Both the position numbers and the translations under genes were made by a program. A DNA stretch of 64,000 nt from UBA1672 sp051967755 (GTDB lineage Bacteria; Pseudomonadota; Alphaproteobacteria; Micavibrionales; Micavibrionaceae). A model generated the notes under the pieces. The model was not told where the DNA came from and searched no databases. It was given only the letters and a program-made list of their open reading frames with translations. The DNA lies in the NCBI GenBank assembly GCA_051967755.1, contig JBQDYD010000003.1, forward strand, positions 433,155 through 497,154, given 5' to 3'. This document shows positions 8,306 to 15,569 of the stretch, piece by piece (the stretch's first letter is position 1; each line of letters starts with the position of its first letter).

Positions 8306-9795
8306 TATGACGCACCCCCCAGCAGGATTTCGGCTGCTTGCATGGCCGCGCTCACACTAAAGTCAGTATTAATACCGAAATATAATGTCGCCAAAGCCAT
8401 AATCCATGTTGGAATTAGCAACGCAAGGGGCGCTTCTTCGTTTTGATCATTGTCCGGTGCCTGGAAATATGCCGTTTCGACAATGCGCCAAATATAGGCA
8501 ACTGCCAGTAATGAACCAATAAGTACGGAAGCAATAATAACAGCGCCCGCCATGCCATGATCTAAGGCAGCGATAACCAGATACCATTTACTGATAAAAC
8601 CTGCCGTTAACGGCATACCGATCAGGCCTAAGCCTCCAATAACAAAAGCCCCCATCGTCCATGGCATTGTTTTACCAAGCCCCTTAAAATCAACGATGCG
8701 CGCGCCGCCCTTGCGGTAAAACACACAGCCAAGTGCCATAAACAAGCAGCCCTTCATAATAGCATGGTTAAACATATGCAATATCCCTGCTCCCAGACCT
8801 ACGACACTAACCAGCGCCACACCAATCATCATGTAGCCGATTTGCGCGATACTGGAATACGCCAAGGCGTGCTTAATGTTTGTCTGGAAAATGGCGTATA
8901 AAGACCCACTAAACACAGCCAAGACAGATAAGAAAATCAACACTGACTGCAAAGGCATTTCACCAAATGCAAAATCAACACCGAAAATCGTAAATACAAA
9001 CCGTAAAAAGGCATATAAAGCGACCTTGGTTGATGTTGCGGCCAAAAATATAGTAACAACAGATGGCGCATATCCGTACGCATTGGGCAACCAAATATGT
9101 AGCGGGAATAGCGCGAGCTTTACACTTAATCCAACAATGATAAACGCGAAAGCGGCGCGCACCGTGTTGGTGTCCATTACTGCGGGTAAGCGCGCGGCCA
9201 GATCCGCCATATTCAACGTTCCCGTCATCATATAGAGAAAGCCGATACCGATTAACAGCATCGTCGCGCCGATTGTACCCATTATCAGATATTGAAATGC
9301 AGCCGTGAAGGAGCGTCGATCTTTCCCGAAGCTAATCAAAATGTAGGAAGATAGTGATGAAATTTCGAGGAATACAAACACATTAAACGCATCGCCTGTA
9401 ATCGTAATGCCTAAAAGCCCAGCCAAGCACAGCAAAAACGCCGTATAAAAGACAGAGCAGCTTTGCTCGGTGATTTCCTTTTGAATGCTTTTGCGGGCAT
9501 AAGCGAGTGTCACCGCGGCTATGCCGGAAATCAAAACCAGCACAAACGCGCTTAATGCGTCGATGCGATATTCAATACCCCATGGTGGTTCCCAACCGCC
9601 CATTTCGTATGAAATTGCGCCGCCATCCGCGACTTTTCCGAATAAGGTCACGGCGATAGAAAATACAACCAAACTGACGATAAAGGCCCATAGCCATGCA
9701 AGATTGGATTTGCGCAGTAAAAAGCAGATCGGCGCCGCCATTAATGGCAACACAACCTGAATCGCAGGAAGATTATCAAGAAGTGCTTGTATCAC
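8305..9795 (-). CDS. mrpD: MrpD-like antiporter subunit (first copy)
   Basis: This 496-residue polytopic protein follows mrpC directly, as mrpD does in known Mrp operons, with a 4-base start/stop overlap. It carries the conserved channel Glu (VFVFLEISSLSSY) and Lys (GLSVKLALFPLHIWLP). The length matches MrpD. It is the best candidate for the true MrpD; the other two copies are diverged paralogs. The expected role is Na+(or K+)/H+ exchange across the inner membrane driven by the proton gradient. Confidence 0.92.
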   Translation of the reverse strand: MIQALLDNLPAIQVVLPLMAAPICFLLRKSNLAWLWAFIVSLVVFSIAVTLFGKVADGGAISYEMGGWEPPWGIEYRIDALSAFVLVLISGIAAVTLAYARKSIQKEITEQSCSVFYTAFLLCLAGLLGITITGDAFNVFVFLEISSLSSYILISFGKDRRSFTAAFQYLIMGTIGATMLLIGIGFLYMMTGTLNMADLAARLPAVMDTNTVRAAFAFIIVGLSVKLALFPLHIWLPNAYGYAPSVVTIFLAATSTKVALYAFLRFVFTIFGVDFAFGEMPLQSVLIFLSVLAVFSGSLYAIFQTNIKHALAYSSIAQIGYMMIGVALVSVVGLGAGILHMFNHAIMKGCLFMALGCVFYRKGGARIVDFKGLGKTMPWTMGAFVIGGLGLIGMPLTAGFISKWYLVIAALDHGMAGAVIIASVLIGSLLAVAYIWRIVETAYFQAPDNDQNEEAPLALLIPTWIMALATLYFGINTDFSVSAAMQAAEILLGGAS

Positions 9796-10148
9796 AGTGA
9801 TCCATCCTTCTCGTTAATTTCGTCTTCTTCGATGGTTCCGTACGCCTCTTTAATACGTACAATGAGCGCTAACCCTAAAGCTGTTGTTGCAACACCCACC
9901 ACAATTGCTGTTAGGATTAAAACATGCGGTAGCGGGTTCGCATATGTTTCAACACCATCTGCCAAAATGGGGGCTGCGCCGTCTTTTACCTTACCGATAC
10001 TGATATATAAGATAAACACAGATGTTTGGAAGATATTAAGGCCGATAATTTTTTTAATTAAGTTACTGGCGGCAATAACGACATAAAAGCCAATCATCAT
10101 CAGGATGATAACAATCCAGTAATTAAATAATCCCAAAACAAGACTCAT
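9792..10148 (-). CDS. mrpC: Na+/H+ antiporter subunit C (MrpC)
   Basis: This 118-residue protein has three membrane segments and the NuoK-like MrpC pattern (GFYVVIAASNLIKKIIGLNIF, then ALTLTAIVVG-like helices near 80-100). It is joined to the MrpB-fusion gene by a TAATG overlap and to the first MrpD gene by a 4-base overlap. Length and position are typical for mrpC. It is expected to line part of the ion path between the A/B and D modules. Confidence 0.9.
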   Translation of the reverse strand: MSLVLGLFNYWIVIILMMIGFYVVIAASNLIKKIIGLNIFQTSVFILYISIGKVKDGAAPILADGVETYANPLPHVLILTAIVVGVATTALGLALIVRIKEAYGTIEEDEINEKDGSL

Positions 10149-11149
10149 TATTCGCCCCCCTTCTTTTGAGAGGAAGGATCAACCGTACGGCCTGCGAAGT
10201 TGAAAAAGACAGACATCATAACGGCGGCAACACATATACCGACACCAAGTTCAACCAGAATAATTCCGATATGTTGTCCGTGAACAGGGTCATGCGCCAG
10301 GACGTTATAATCAAGGTAATTGCCGCCAAGGAACACCGATGCCAATCCCGTTCCTGCATATAACAAAACACCGACAACCATAGACCAATATAAAACCTTT
10401 GGGCTGATGACGGCGTAAGCAGCCTGCAAACCGTAAATCATCGTATACAGAATAAATGCGGTTGCAAACAGAACCCCCGCCTGAAAGCCCCCTCCCGGGC
10501 TGTATTCTCCATGAAATTGCACATAAAGCGCATAGAGCAGGATTAACGGGATTAATATCTTAGAAATCACATGTAAAATATTGTGATGCCTTAAACTGGC
10601 CGTATCGGCAAATTGCCAATATGTGCGGCCGGAGCCATCTGCCAAAAACCCTAATAGCGCAAGCACACCAATACCTGCCGTAAAGATCACAAAAACTTCA
10701 CCAAGTGTATCAAAACCGCGATAGCTTGCGAGAACGGAGCTAACGACGTTCGGAATGTGGATTTCCTTGTAGGATTGCTCAAGATAACGTGGGGCCACAT
10801 GGTTATGTGCAGGTGCTTCCGGATCCATAAAATGCGGCATGTCAAACGTTGCATATATAAGGGTCGCCCCTGTAATAGTGACAACAAATAACGGAAGGAA
10901 AACACCGTTGATTGACTTTTTGGCCTGCGGTTCACTTTCTGACTTTTTTCGGGTGAGTGCAAGCGTACCGAGCATTAATATAGGCGATATACCTGCGCCG
11001 ATTGCGGCTTCGGTTAAGGCAACGTCGGGTGCACTGAGATTTAGGAAAAAGCCGGCGGACAAGAGGCTATAAATGCCAAAAAGCATAATTACCGCGAATA
11101 AGTCACGCATAAATACTGTCGCCAAGGCAGTGGAAACAAGCATAAGCAA
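10148..11149 (-). CDS. mrpB: Fusion of the MrpA C-terminal region with MrpB
   Basis: This 333-residue protein combines modules that are separate in canonical Mrp. Residues about 1-70 match the DUF4040/MbhD segment found at the end of MrpA (NLSAPDVALTEAAIGAG). A middle MbhE-like pair of helices follows. The MnhB domain spans about 190-325 (PGGGFQAGVLFATAFILY). The operon has no long MrpA gene, so this fusion supplies the MrpA tail while an MrpD-like paralog probably supplies the channel part. The gene lies 23 bases after mrpG. Confidence 0.9.
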   Translation of the reverse strand: MLMLVSTALATVFMRDLFAVIMLFGIYSLLSAGFFLNLSAPDVALTEAAIGAGISPILMLGTLALTRKKSESEPQAKKSINGVFLPLFVVTITGATLIYATFDMPHFMDPEAPAHNHVAPRYLEQSYKEIHIPNVVSSVLASYRGFDTLGEVFVIFTAGIGVLALLGFLADGSGRTYWQFADTASLRHHNILHVISKILIPLILLYALYVQFHGEYSPGGGFQAGVLFATAFILYTMIYGLQAAYAVISPKVLYWSMVVGVLLYAGTGLASVFLGGNYLDYNVLAHDPVHGQHIGIILVELGVGICVAAVMMSVFFNFAGRTVDPSSQKKGGE

Positions 11150-11172
11150 TAAAGCAATATCAATAACAGTAC

Positions 11173-11493
11173 TTATGATTCTTCTCCTGCAGGGTCTAAA
11201 ATGGGTTCTATATTCTCTTTACGCGCTGTCTTCGCAAGGGTGTGCGCAGCCGTTGGCCCTGTGTAAGCCAGAATAAACAGCACAAGCGATAGCTTAATAA
11301 TCATCATGATGGAAACACTCTGAAGCATTAAGCCGAGAATGATAAGGCCTGCGCAGAGCGTGTCGGTTATGCTTGCCGCATGAATACGTGTATAGAAATC
11401 AGGGAATCGATGTAAACCGATTGCGCCTGTAATACCAAAAAACACACCTGCGACAATGCATACCCACCCTGCAAGATGTAATATAATGTCCAT
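11173..11493 (-). CDS. mrpG: Na+/H+ antiporter subunit G (MrpG)
   Basis: This 106-residue protein has three hydrophobic segments and the MrpG hallmark sequence GAIGLHRFPDFYTRIHAAS near residues 24-42. It starts at a TAATG junction with mrpF. The C-terminal tail (about residues 90-106) is charged and probably cytoplasmic. Length and order (E-F-G) are standard for the small-subunit part of Mrp operons. Confidence 0.93.
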   Translation of the reverse strand: MDIILHLAGWVCIVAGVFFGITGAIGLHRFPDFYTRIHAASITDTLCAGLIILGLMLQSVSIMMIIKLSLVLFILAYTGPTAAHTLAKTARKENIEPILDPAGEES

Positions 11494-11768
11494 TATTCAT
11501 CCCCCGCTTTTTCGGCCTGCACTTTGCCATATTCAAAAAAACGTAGCAAAGCGATTACACCAACAAAGTTAATGAGCGCATAAACAATTGCGATATCTAT
11601 AAATGAAGCCTCACCCGATGCGACGCCAAGTACGGCGATCAGCAAGACTGTTTTTGTTCCAAACATGTTCACGGCCAATATGCGATCAAAAATTGTCGGC
11701 CCTAAAAATGCCCGTAATAAAGCCAGCGCCATAATGAAAAGAATCGAAAAGGATGCAACTATTAACAT
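11493..11768 (-). CDS. mrpF: Na+/H+ antiporter subunit F (MrpF)
   Basis: This 91-residue protein has three membrane segments. The MrpF core FLGPTIFDRILAVNMFG lies near residues 21-37 and includes the conserved Asp. It overlaps the end of mrpE by 7 bases and is followed by mrpG at TAATG, so translation is coupled across the junctions. Confidence 0.92.
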   Translation of the reverse strand: MLIVASFSILFIMALALLRAFLGPTIFDRILAVNMFGTKTVLLIAVLGVASGEASFIDIAIVYALINFVGVIALLRFFEYGKVQAEKAGDE

Positions 11769-12247
11769 ATTTGCCCCTCCTCTAACGATTTAACACGTCG
11801 ATTCATTTCGCCTTTTTTCAGATCGTCAGCAGCGCTTTTTGTGAGCGCATGCACCTCAAGCTTATTATCACGAACGAATAATGTCACCGTGCCCGGCGTC
11901 ATGGTAATAGAGTTAGCATAAAGAACTTTTCCAACTTGCGTTTTTTGATCCGCTTGTAAGGTGAAAATTACCGGGCTTATTGATTTTGGCCCAAGCCAGA
12001 CACGCCGCGCAACGTCAATGTTAGAGGCAATGATCTGCCCCATCATCCAAAGGAGATAACCGGGTAATTTAATGGCAGGCATGATCAATGGAAAAGATTC
12101 TCCATCACGTTTTTTCATGCGGTAAATCAAGAGTATAACAAAGGCCACAGATGCAACCCCCAGCCCCAACAGTAAGGGTTTGAAGAATCCTGAGTTGATA
12201 ATCCAAAATATTGAAAGGATGAAAATAAAACCGAGAAGATTCTTCAT
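11762..12247 (-). CDS. mrpE: Na+/H+ antiporter subunit E (MrpE)
   Basis: This is the first gene of the Mrp operon. With the ATG at 12247 the protein has 161 residues and begins MKNLLGFIFIL, directly before the first membrane segment, as is usual for MrpE. An in-frame ATG at 12322 would add 25 polar residues (to 186) and cannot be excluded, because neither start has a strong ribosome-binding site. Family features include GYLLWMMGQIIASNIDVARR and SITMTPGTVTLFV. MrpE is needed for assembly or activity of the complex. Confidence 0.88.
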   Translation of the reverse strand: MKNLLGFIFILSIFWIINSGFFKPLLLGLGVASVAFVILLIYRMKKRDGESFPLIMPAIKLPGYLLWMMGQIIASNIDVARRVWLGPKSISPVIFTLQADQKTQVGKVLYANSITMTPGTVTLFVRDNKLEVHALTKSAADDLKKGEMNRRVKSLEEGQIC

Positions 12248-12603
12248 TTGGTGCGTTTTCCGGCTCCTGCTAGTGGTCATTTTTGCAGTGAGCACCATAA
12301 AATAAGAGTAAAAGAATGGCAATGGGAATCGAACTGTTTTAGGGAGAATTCGGTGTATTGTATGAGAGTTTTTACGCCTATATAAATAAGCATATATTAG
12401 CGTTTATTTTTACAGGCGAAGTGGAAAAAAATATTTTATTTTCAAGATATCGGGGCATTATTGTGATATAAATCCATATGTTGTCATATATTTCTTGACA
12501 GATGTGCGTGGATATGATTATTTCCATCGCTCATAAGGTAAAGCACCTGTGACGCGCCCGATTACGGCATAATATAAACATAAAATTTAACGGATAATAG
12601 AAA
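12248..12603. other. Intergenic region between the Mrp operon and rplU
   Basis: This AT-rich region separates divergent operons. It holds an imperfect hairpin at 12375-12418: CGCCT and AGGCG arms, a symmetric 4x4 internal loop, then AAATAA/TTATTT arms. It also contains the candidate rplU promoter near 12495. The left part may be the untranslated or alternative N-terminal part of mrpE. I see no further gene here. Confidence 0.5.
12495..12523 (+). promoter_or_regulatory. Candidate promoter of rplU-rpmA
   Basis: A perfect TTGACA at 12495-12500 is followed 17 bases later by TTATTT, with TATGAT also nearby. That gives a long (about 75 base) leader before rplU. A second AT-rich TAATAT element lies near 12570. 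The strong -35 makes this the likeliest ribosomal-protein promoter; the -10 assignment is uncertain. Confidence 0.45.
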
Positions 12604-12918
12604 ATGTTTGCGGTTATTAAGACTGGTGGAAAACAGTATAAGGTTCAAAAAGACGATAAACTTCTTGTTGAGAAGCTTGAAGGTGAAGAAGGCGATAAAG
12701 TAACTTTGGATGAAGTTCTTATGATTGCTGATGGCAAGAAATCAACATTAGGTGAGCCTTTGATCAAAGGCGCAAAAGTTGAAGCCAAGGTCGTTACACA
12801 AACACGTGGTCCAAAGATCACTGTATTTAAGAAAAAGCGTCGCCAGAATTACCGTCGTAAAAAAGGACATCGTCAAGATCTGACAATGATCCAAATTACA
12901 AACATTAAAGCGGCATAA
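12604..12918 (+). CDS. rplU: 50S ribosomal protein L21
   Basis: This 104-residue protein matches bacterial L21 over its whole length: MFAVIKTGGKQYKVQ at the start, then KITVFKKKRRQNYRRKKGHRQ, the basic rRNA-binding segment, near residues 77-96. It is the first gene of the conserved rplU-rpmA-obg order and is followed by rpmA after 26 bases. Confidence 0.98.
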   Translation: MFAVIKTGGKQYKVQKDDKLLVEKLEGEEGDKVTLDEVLMIADGKKSTLGEPLIKGAKVEAKVVTQTRGPKITVFKKKRRQNYRRKKGHRQDLTMIQITNIKAA

Positions 12919-12944
12919 TTATTTAGGATTTAAGGAGAGAAATC

Positions 12945-13229
12945 ATGGCACATAAAAAAGCAGGTGGTAGTTCCAAGAACGGACGCGATTCAGTTGGTCG
13001 CAGACTTGGTATTAAACGCTATGGCGGTGAAGAAGTACTTGCAGGTAATATTATTGTTCGCCAGCGCGGAACAAAGTGGAAGCCAGGTAAAAACGTAGGT
13101 CTTGGTAAAGATCATACAATTTTTGCTCTTTTGGATGGTCAGGTATTATTCACAAAAGGTAAATCCGGTCAGGCGATTGTAAATATTGTTCCGGCGAATG
13201 ACCCGCAAGCTCAGCAAGCCGCAGAATAA
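12945..13229 (+). CDS. rpmA: 50S ribosomal protein L27
   Basis: This 94-residue L27 starts MAHKKAGGSSKNGRDS. It has the normal Gram-negative N-terminus that reaches toward the peptidyl-transferase centre, without the cleaved leader seen in Firmicutes. The core RRLGIKRYGGEEVLAGNI and KWKPGKNVGLGKDHTIFAL is fully conserved. An AAGGAG site precedes it. A strong terminator follows, so it likely ends the ribosomal-protein transcript. Confidence 0.98.
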   Translation: MAHKKAGGSSKNGRDSVGRRLGIKRYGGEEVLAGNIIVRQRGTKWKPGKNVGLGKDHTIFALLDGQVLFTKGKSGQAIVNIVPANDPQAQQAAE

Positions 13230-13260
13230 GCTTTCGCAAATAGATACAAGTTATTAAATC

Positions 13261-13287
13261 AGGGGAAAGCAATTTCCCCTTTTTTTG
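13261..13287 (+). terminator. Rho-independent terminator after rpmA
   Basis: The arms AGGGGAAA (13261-13268) and TTTCCCCT (13273-13280) pair perfectly around a GCAA tetraloop. A run of six T follows. This separates the ribosomal genes from obg, though read-through into obg is possible. Confidence 0.9.
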
Positions 13288-13311
13288 TGAAAACACGAGA
13301 TTAGGTGATTT

Positions 13312-14340
13312 ATGAAATTTCTAGACCAGGCAAAAATATATCTGGAAAGTGGCAAAGGTGGCCCCGGCTGCGTTTCTTTTCGTAGGGAAAAATATGTCGA
13401 ATTTGGTGGTCCTGACGGCGGTAATGGCGGTAAGGGCGGAGATGTTTATTTTGAAACAGTAGACACACTGAATACCCTTATTGATTTTCGTTATAAACAA
13501 CATTTCAGAGCAGAGCACGGAGCGAACGGTCAAGGCAGGAATAAAACAGGTGCAGGTGGTAACGACTGTATAATCCGTGTGCCTGTCGGCACGCAAATCC
13601 TTGATGATGATAAAGAAACAATTCTTTTGGACTTGGTTGAACCGGGACAGCGTATAAGATTTCTTAAAGGGGGTGACGGTGGCTTTGGTAATGCACATTA
13701 TAAAAGCTCTACCAATCAAGCGCCGCGAAAATTTACGCCGGGCTGGCCGGGGCAAGAGATGGCCGTTTGGCTTCGTCTGAAGCTTATTGCGGATGTCGGT
13801 TTAGTTGGCCTGCCGAATGCCGGTAAATCAACTTTTCTTGCTGCGTGTTCTAATGCGAATCCAAAGATTGCGGATTACCCTTTTACTACACTTCACCCGA
13901 ATCTGGGCGTTGTTAAGGCCGGTGAGCGTGACTTTGTCATTGCCGATATCCCGGGTCTGATTGAGGGCGCGCACGAGGGGCATGGGCTGGGTGATCGTTT
14001 CTTGGGTCATGTAGAGCGTACATCCGTTTTACTTCATATTATTGATTGCACAGATGACGATATCGCTGAAAATTACCGTGTAATTCGTAATGAGCTCAGG
14101 GAATATGGCGCGAATGTCGAAGATAAACCTGAAATTATTGTGTTGAACAAGGCGGATGCCCTTGGGGATGAGTTGGCGCAGGATCAAGCCAAGGAATTCA
14201 AAGATAAAACGGGTAAGGATGTTCATCTGATGTCAGCCGTTTCAGGAAAAAACACGAAAGAGTTACTCTTCTTGCTGGCAGATGTAGTATATAAAGAAAA
14301 GCATGGAGATGATGAAGTAGAAGGAGTGTTCTCCCCTTGA
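13312..14340 (+). CDS. obgE: GTPase Obg/CgtA
   Basis: This essential ribosome-associated GTPase acts in 50S maturation and stress response. The 342-residue protein has the glycine-rich Obg fold at about residues 1-158 (GGPDGGNGGKGGDV). The G domain then shows G1 GLPNAGKST near 166, G3 DIPGLIEGAHEG and G4 NKAD. It lacks the long C-terminal extension some species have. Its TGA stop overlaps the TTG start of proB. Confidence 0.97.
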   Translation: MKFLDQAKIYLESGKGGPGCVSFRREKYVEFGGPDGGNGGKGGDVYFETVDTLNTLIDFRYKQHFRAEHGANGQGRNKTGAGGNDCIIRVPVGTQILDDDKETILLDLVEPGQRIRFLKGGDGGFGNAHYKSSTNQAPRKFTPGWPGQEMAVWLRLKLIADVGLVGLPNAGKSTFLAACSNANPKIADYPFTTLHPNLGVVKAGERDFVIADIPGLIEGAHEGHGLGDRFLGHVERTSVLLHIIDCTDDDIAENYRVIRNELREYGANVEDKPEIIVLNKADALGDELAQDQAKEFKDKTGKDVHLMSAVSGKNTKELLFLLADVVYKEKHGDDEVEGVFSP

Positions 14341-15485
14341 ATGAAGGTACCTCGCAGCTTGTTCTTGAGAACGCAAAAATTGTCGTCATAAAAATCGGCT
14401 CTGTCCTGATTATGGGCGATGAAATCGATTCGGTTAATCAATCTTGGATGGATGCATTTGCGACTGATGTTCATGCCCTGATGCAGGCAGGTAAAAAGGT
14501 TGTCGTTGTATCGTCAGGTAGTGTGGCGCTTGGGCGTAAGGCTTTGGGCATACCGCAGGATCGCCCGCCCAAAGATATACCTTTGGCGCAAAAACAGGCG
14601 GCGTCTGCTGTGGGGCAGTTCCACGTATTTAACGGCTATCAAAAAGCATTTTCAAAATTTAACATAGACGCAGCGCAGGTTCTTTTGACCATGAGTGAGA
14701 CAGAGAACAGGCGCATGAACCTGAATGCGCGCGAAACAATTCGCACCCTACTCGATGCAGGTATTGTCCCGATCATCAATGAGAATGACACTGTTTCCAC
14801 AGGGGAAATCCGTTTTGGTGATAATGATCGTTTAAGTGTCAGAGTGGCGCAGATGATCTTTGCTGACACTGTGGTTCTTTTGTCTACGGCGCATGGTTTA
14901 TTTAGTGATAATCCCGATACAAACCCGCAGGCGGTGCATATCCCTGTTGTTGATGAGATTGGTGATGAGCATATCACAATGGCAGGTGACGCGATTCCCG
15001 GGCTTAGTACCGGTGGCATGAAAAGCAAGATAGAGGCGGCATTATCGGCGGTAAAGGCAGGAATAGATCTGATTATTACGAATGGTCAGGATGATCATGC
15101 CCTTGAGGTGCTTCGCTCGGATACGGAAACGCTTTCTACGTTATTTATGGCGCAAGAATGTGATAATAATGCCCGTAAAATATGGTTGGGCGCGCATATG
15201 AATCCTAAGGGGCAGATTACCGTAGATGATGGGGCTTTGGTTGCGTTAAATGACGGAAAAAGCCTGCTTCCTGTCGGTGTTAAGTTTATTGAGGGTAAAT
15301 TTGATCGTGGTGATGTTGTTGAAATACTTAATTCGACAGGACATAAAATAGGTATGGGGGTTAGTGCCTATAATGTGCATGATGCCAAGAAAATCATAGG
15401 TCAAAACAGCAAAGATATACCCGAAATACTGGGCTATATCGGCCGAAATGAGCTTATTCATCGCAATGACATGGTACTTGATTAA
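14337..15485 (+). CDS. proB: Glutamate 5-kinase
   Basis: ProB phosphorylates glutamate in the first step of proline synthesis. The 382-residue protein has an amino-acid-kinase domain (VVIKIGSVLI near the start; GRKALGIPQDRPP; PIINENDTVSTGEIRFGDND) and a C-terminal PUA domain from about residue 285. The start is TTG at 14337, with AAGGAG 10 bases upstream inside obg, giving a TTGA start/stop overlap. Its pathway partner proA is also in this window but about 18 kb away. Confidence 0.95.
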   Translation: MNEGTSQLVLENAKIVVIKIGSVLIMGDEIDSVNQSWMDAFATDVHALMQAGKKVVVVSSGSVALGRKALGIPQDRPPKDIPLAQKQAASAVGQFHVFNGYQKAFSKFNIDAAQVLLTMSETENRRMNLNARETIRTLLDAGIVPIINENDTVSTGEIRFGDNDRLSVRVAQMIFADTVVLLSTAHGLFSDNPDTNPQAVHIPVVDEIGDEHITMAGDAIPGLSTGGMKSKIEAALSAVKAGIDLIITNGQDDHALEVLRSDTETLSTLFMAQECDNNARKIWLGAHMNPKGQITVDDGALVALNDGKSLLPVGVKFIEGKFDRGDVVEILNSTGHKIGMGVSAYNVHDAKKIIGQNSKDIPEILGYIGRNELIHRNDMVLD

Positions 15486-15513
15486 AACAATCGGGCTTTC
15501 CCCTTTGCATCAA

Positions 15514-15566
15514 AACTCTTTTGCTCCATGATTATGATCTAATCGAATCATAAGAACAAAAGAGTT
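15514..15566 (+). promoter_or_regulatory. Inverted repeat covering the pepN ribosome-binding site
   Basis: AACTCTTTTG (15514-15523) and CAAAAGAGTT (15557-15566) are perfect 10-base inverted arms. Inside them TTATGAT (15532-15538) and ATCATAA (15547-15553) form a second stem. The right outer arm contains the AAGAG that would be the ribosome-binding site, 3 bases before the pepN ATG at 15570. In mRNA this hairpin would hide the initiation region. It could also act as a DNA operator or, weakly, a terminator after proB. Confidence 0.6.
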
Positions 15567-15569
15567 ATC

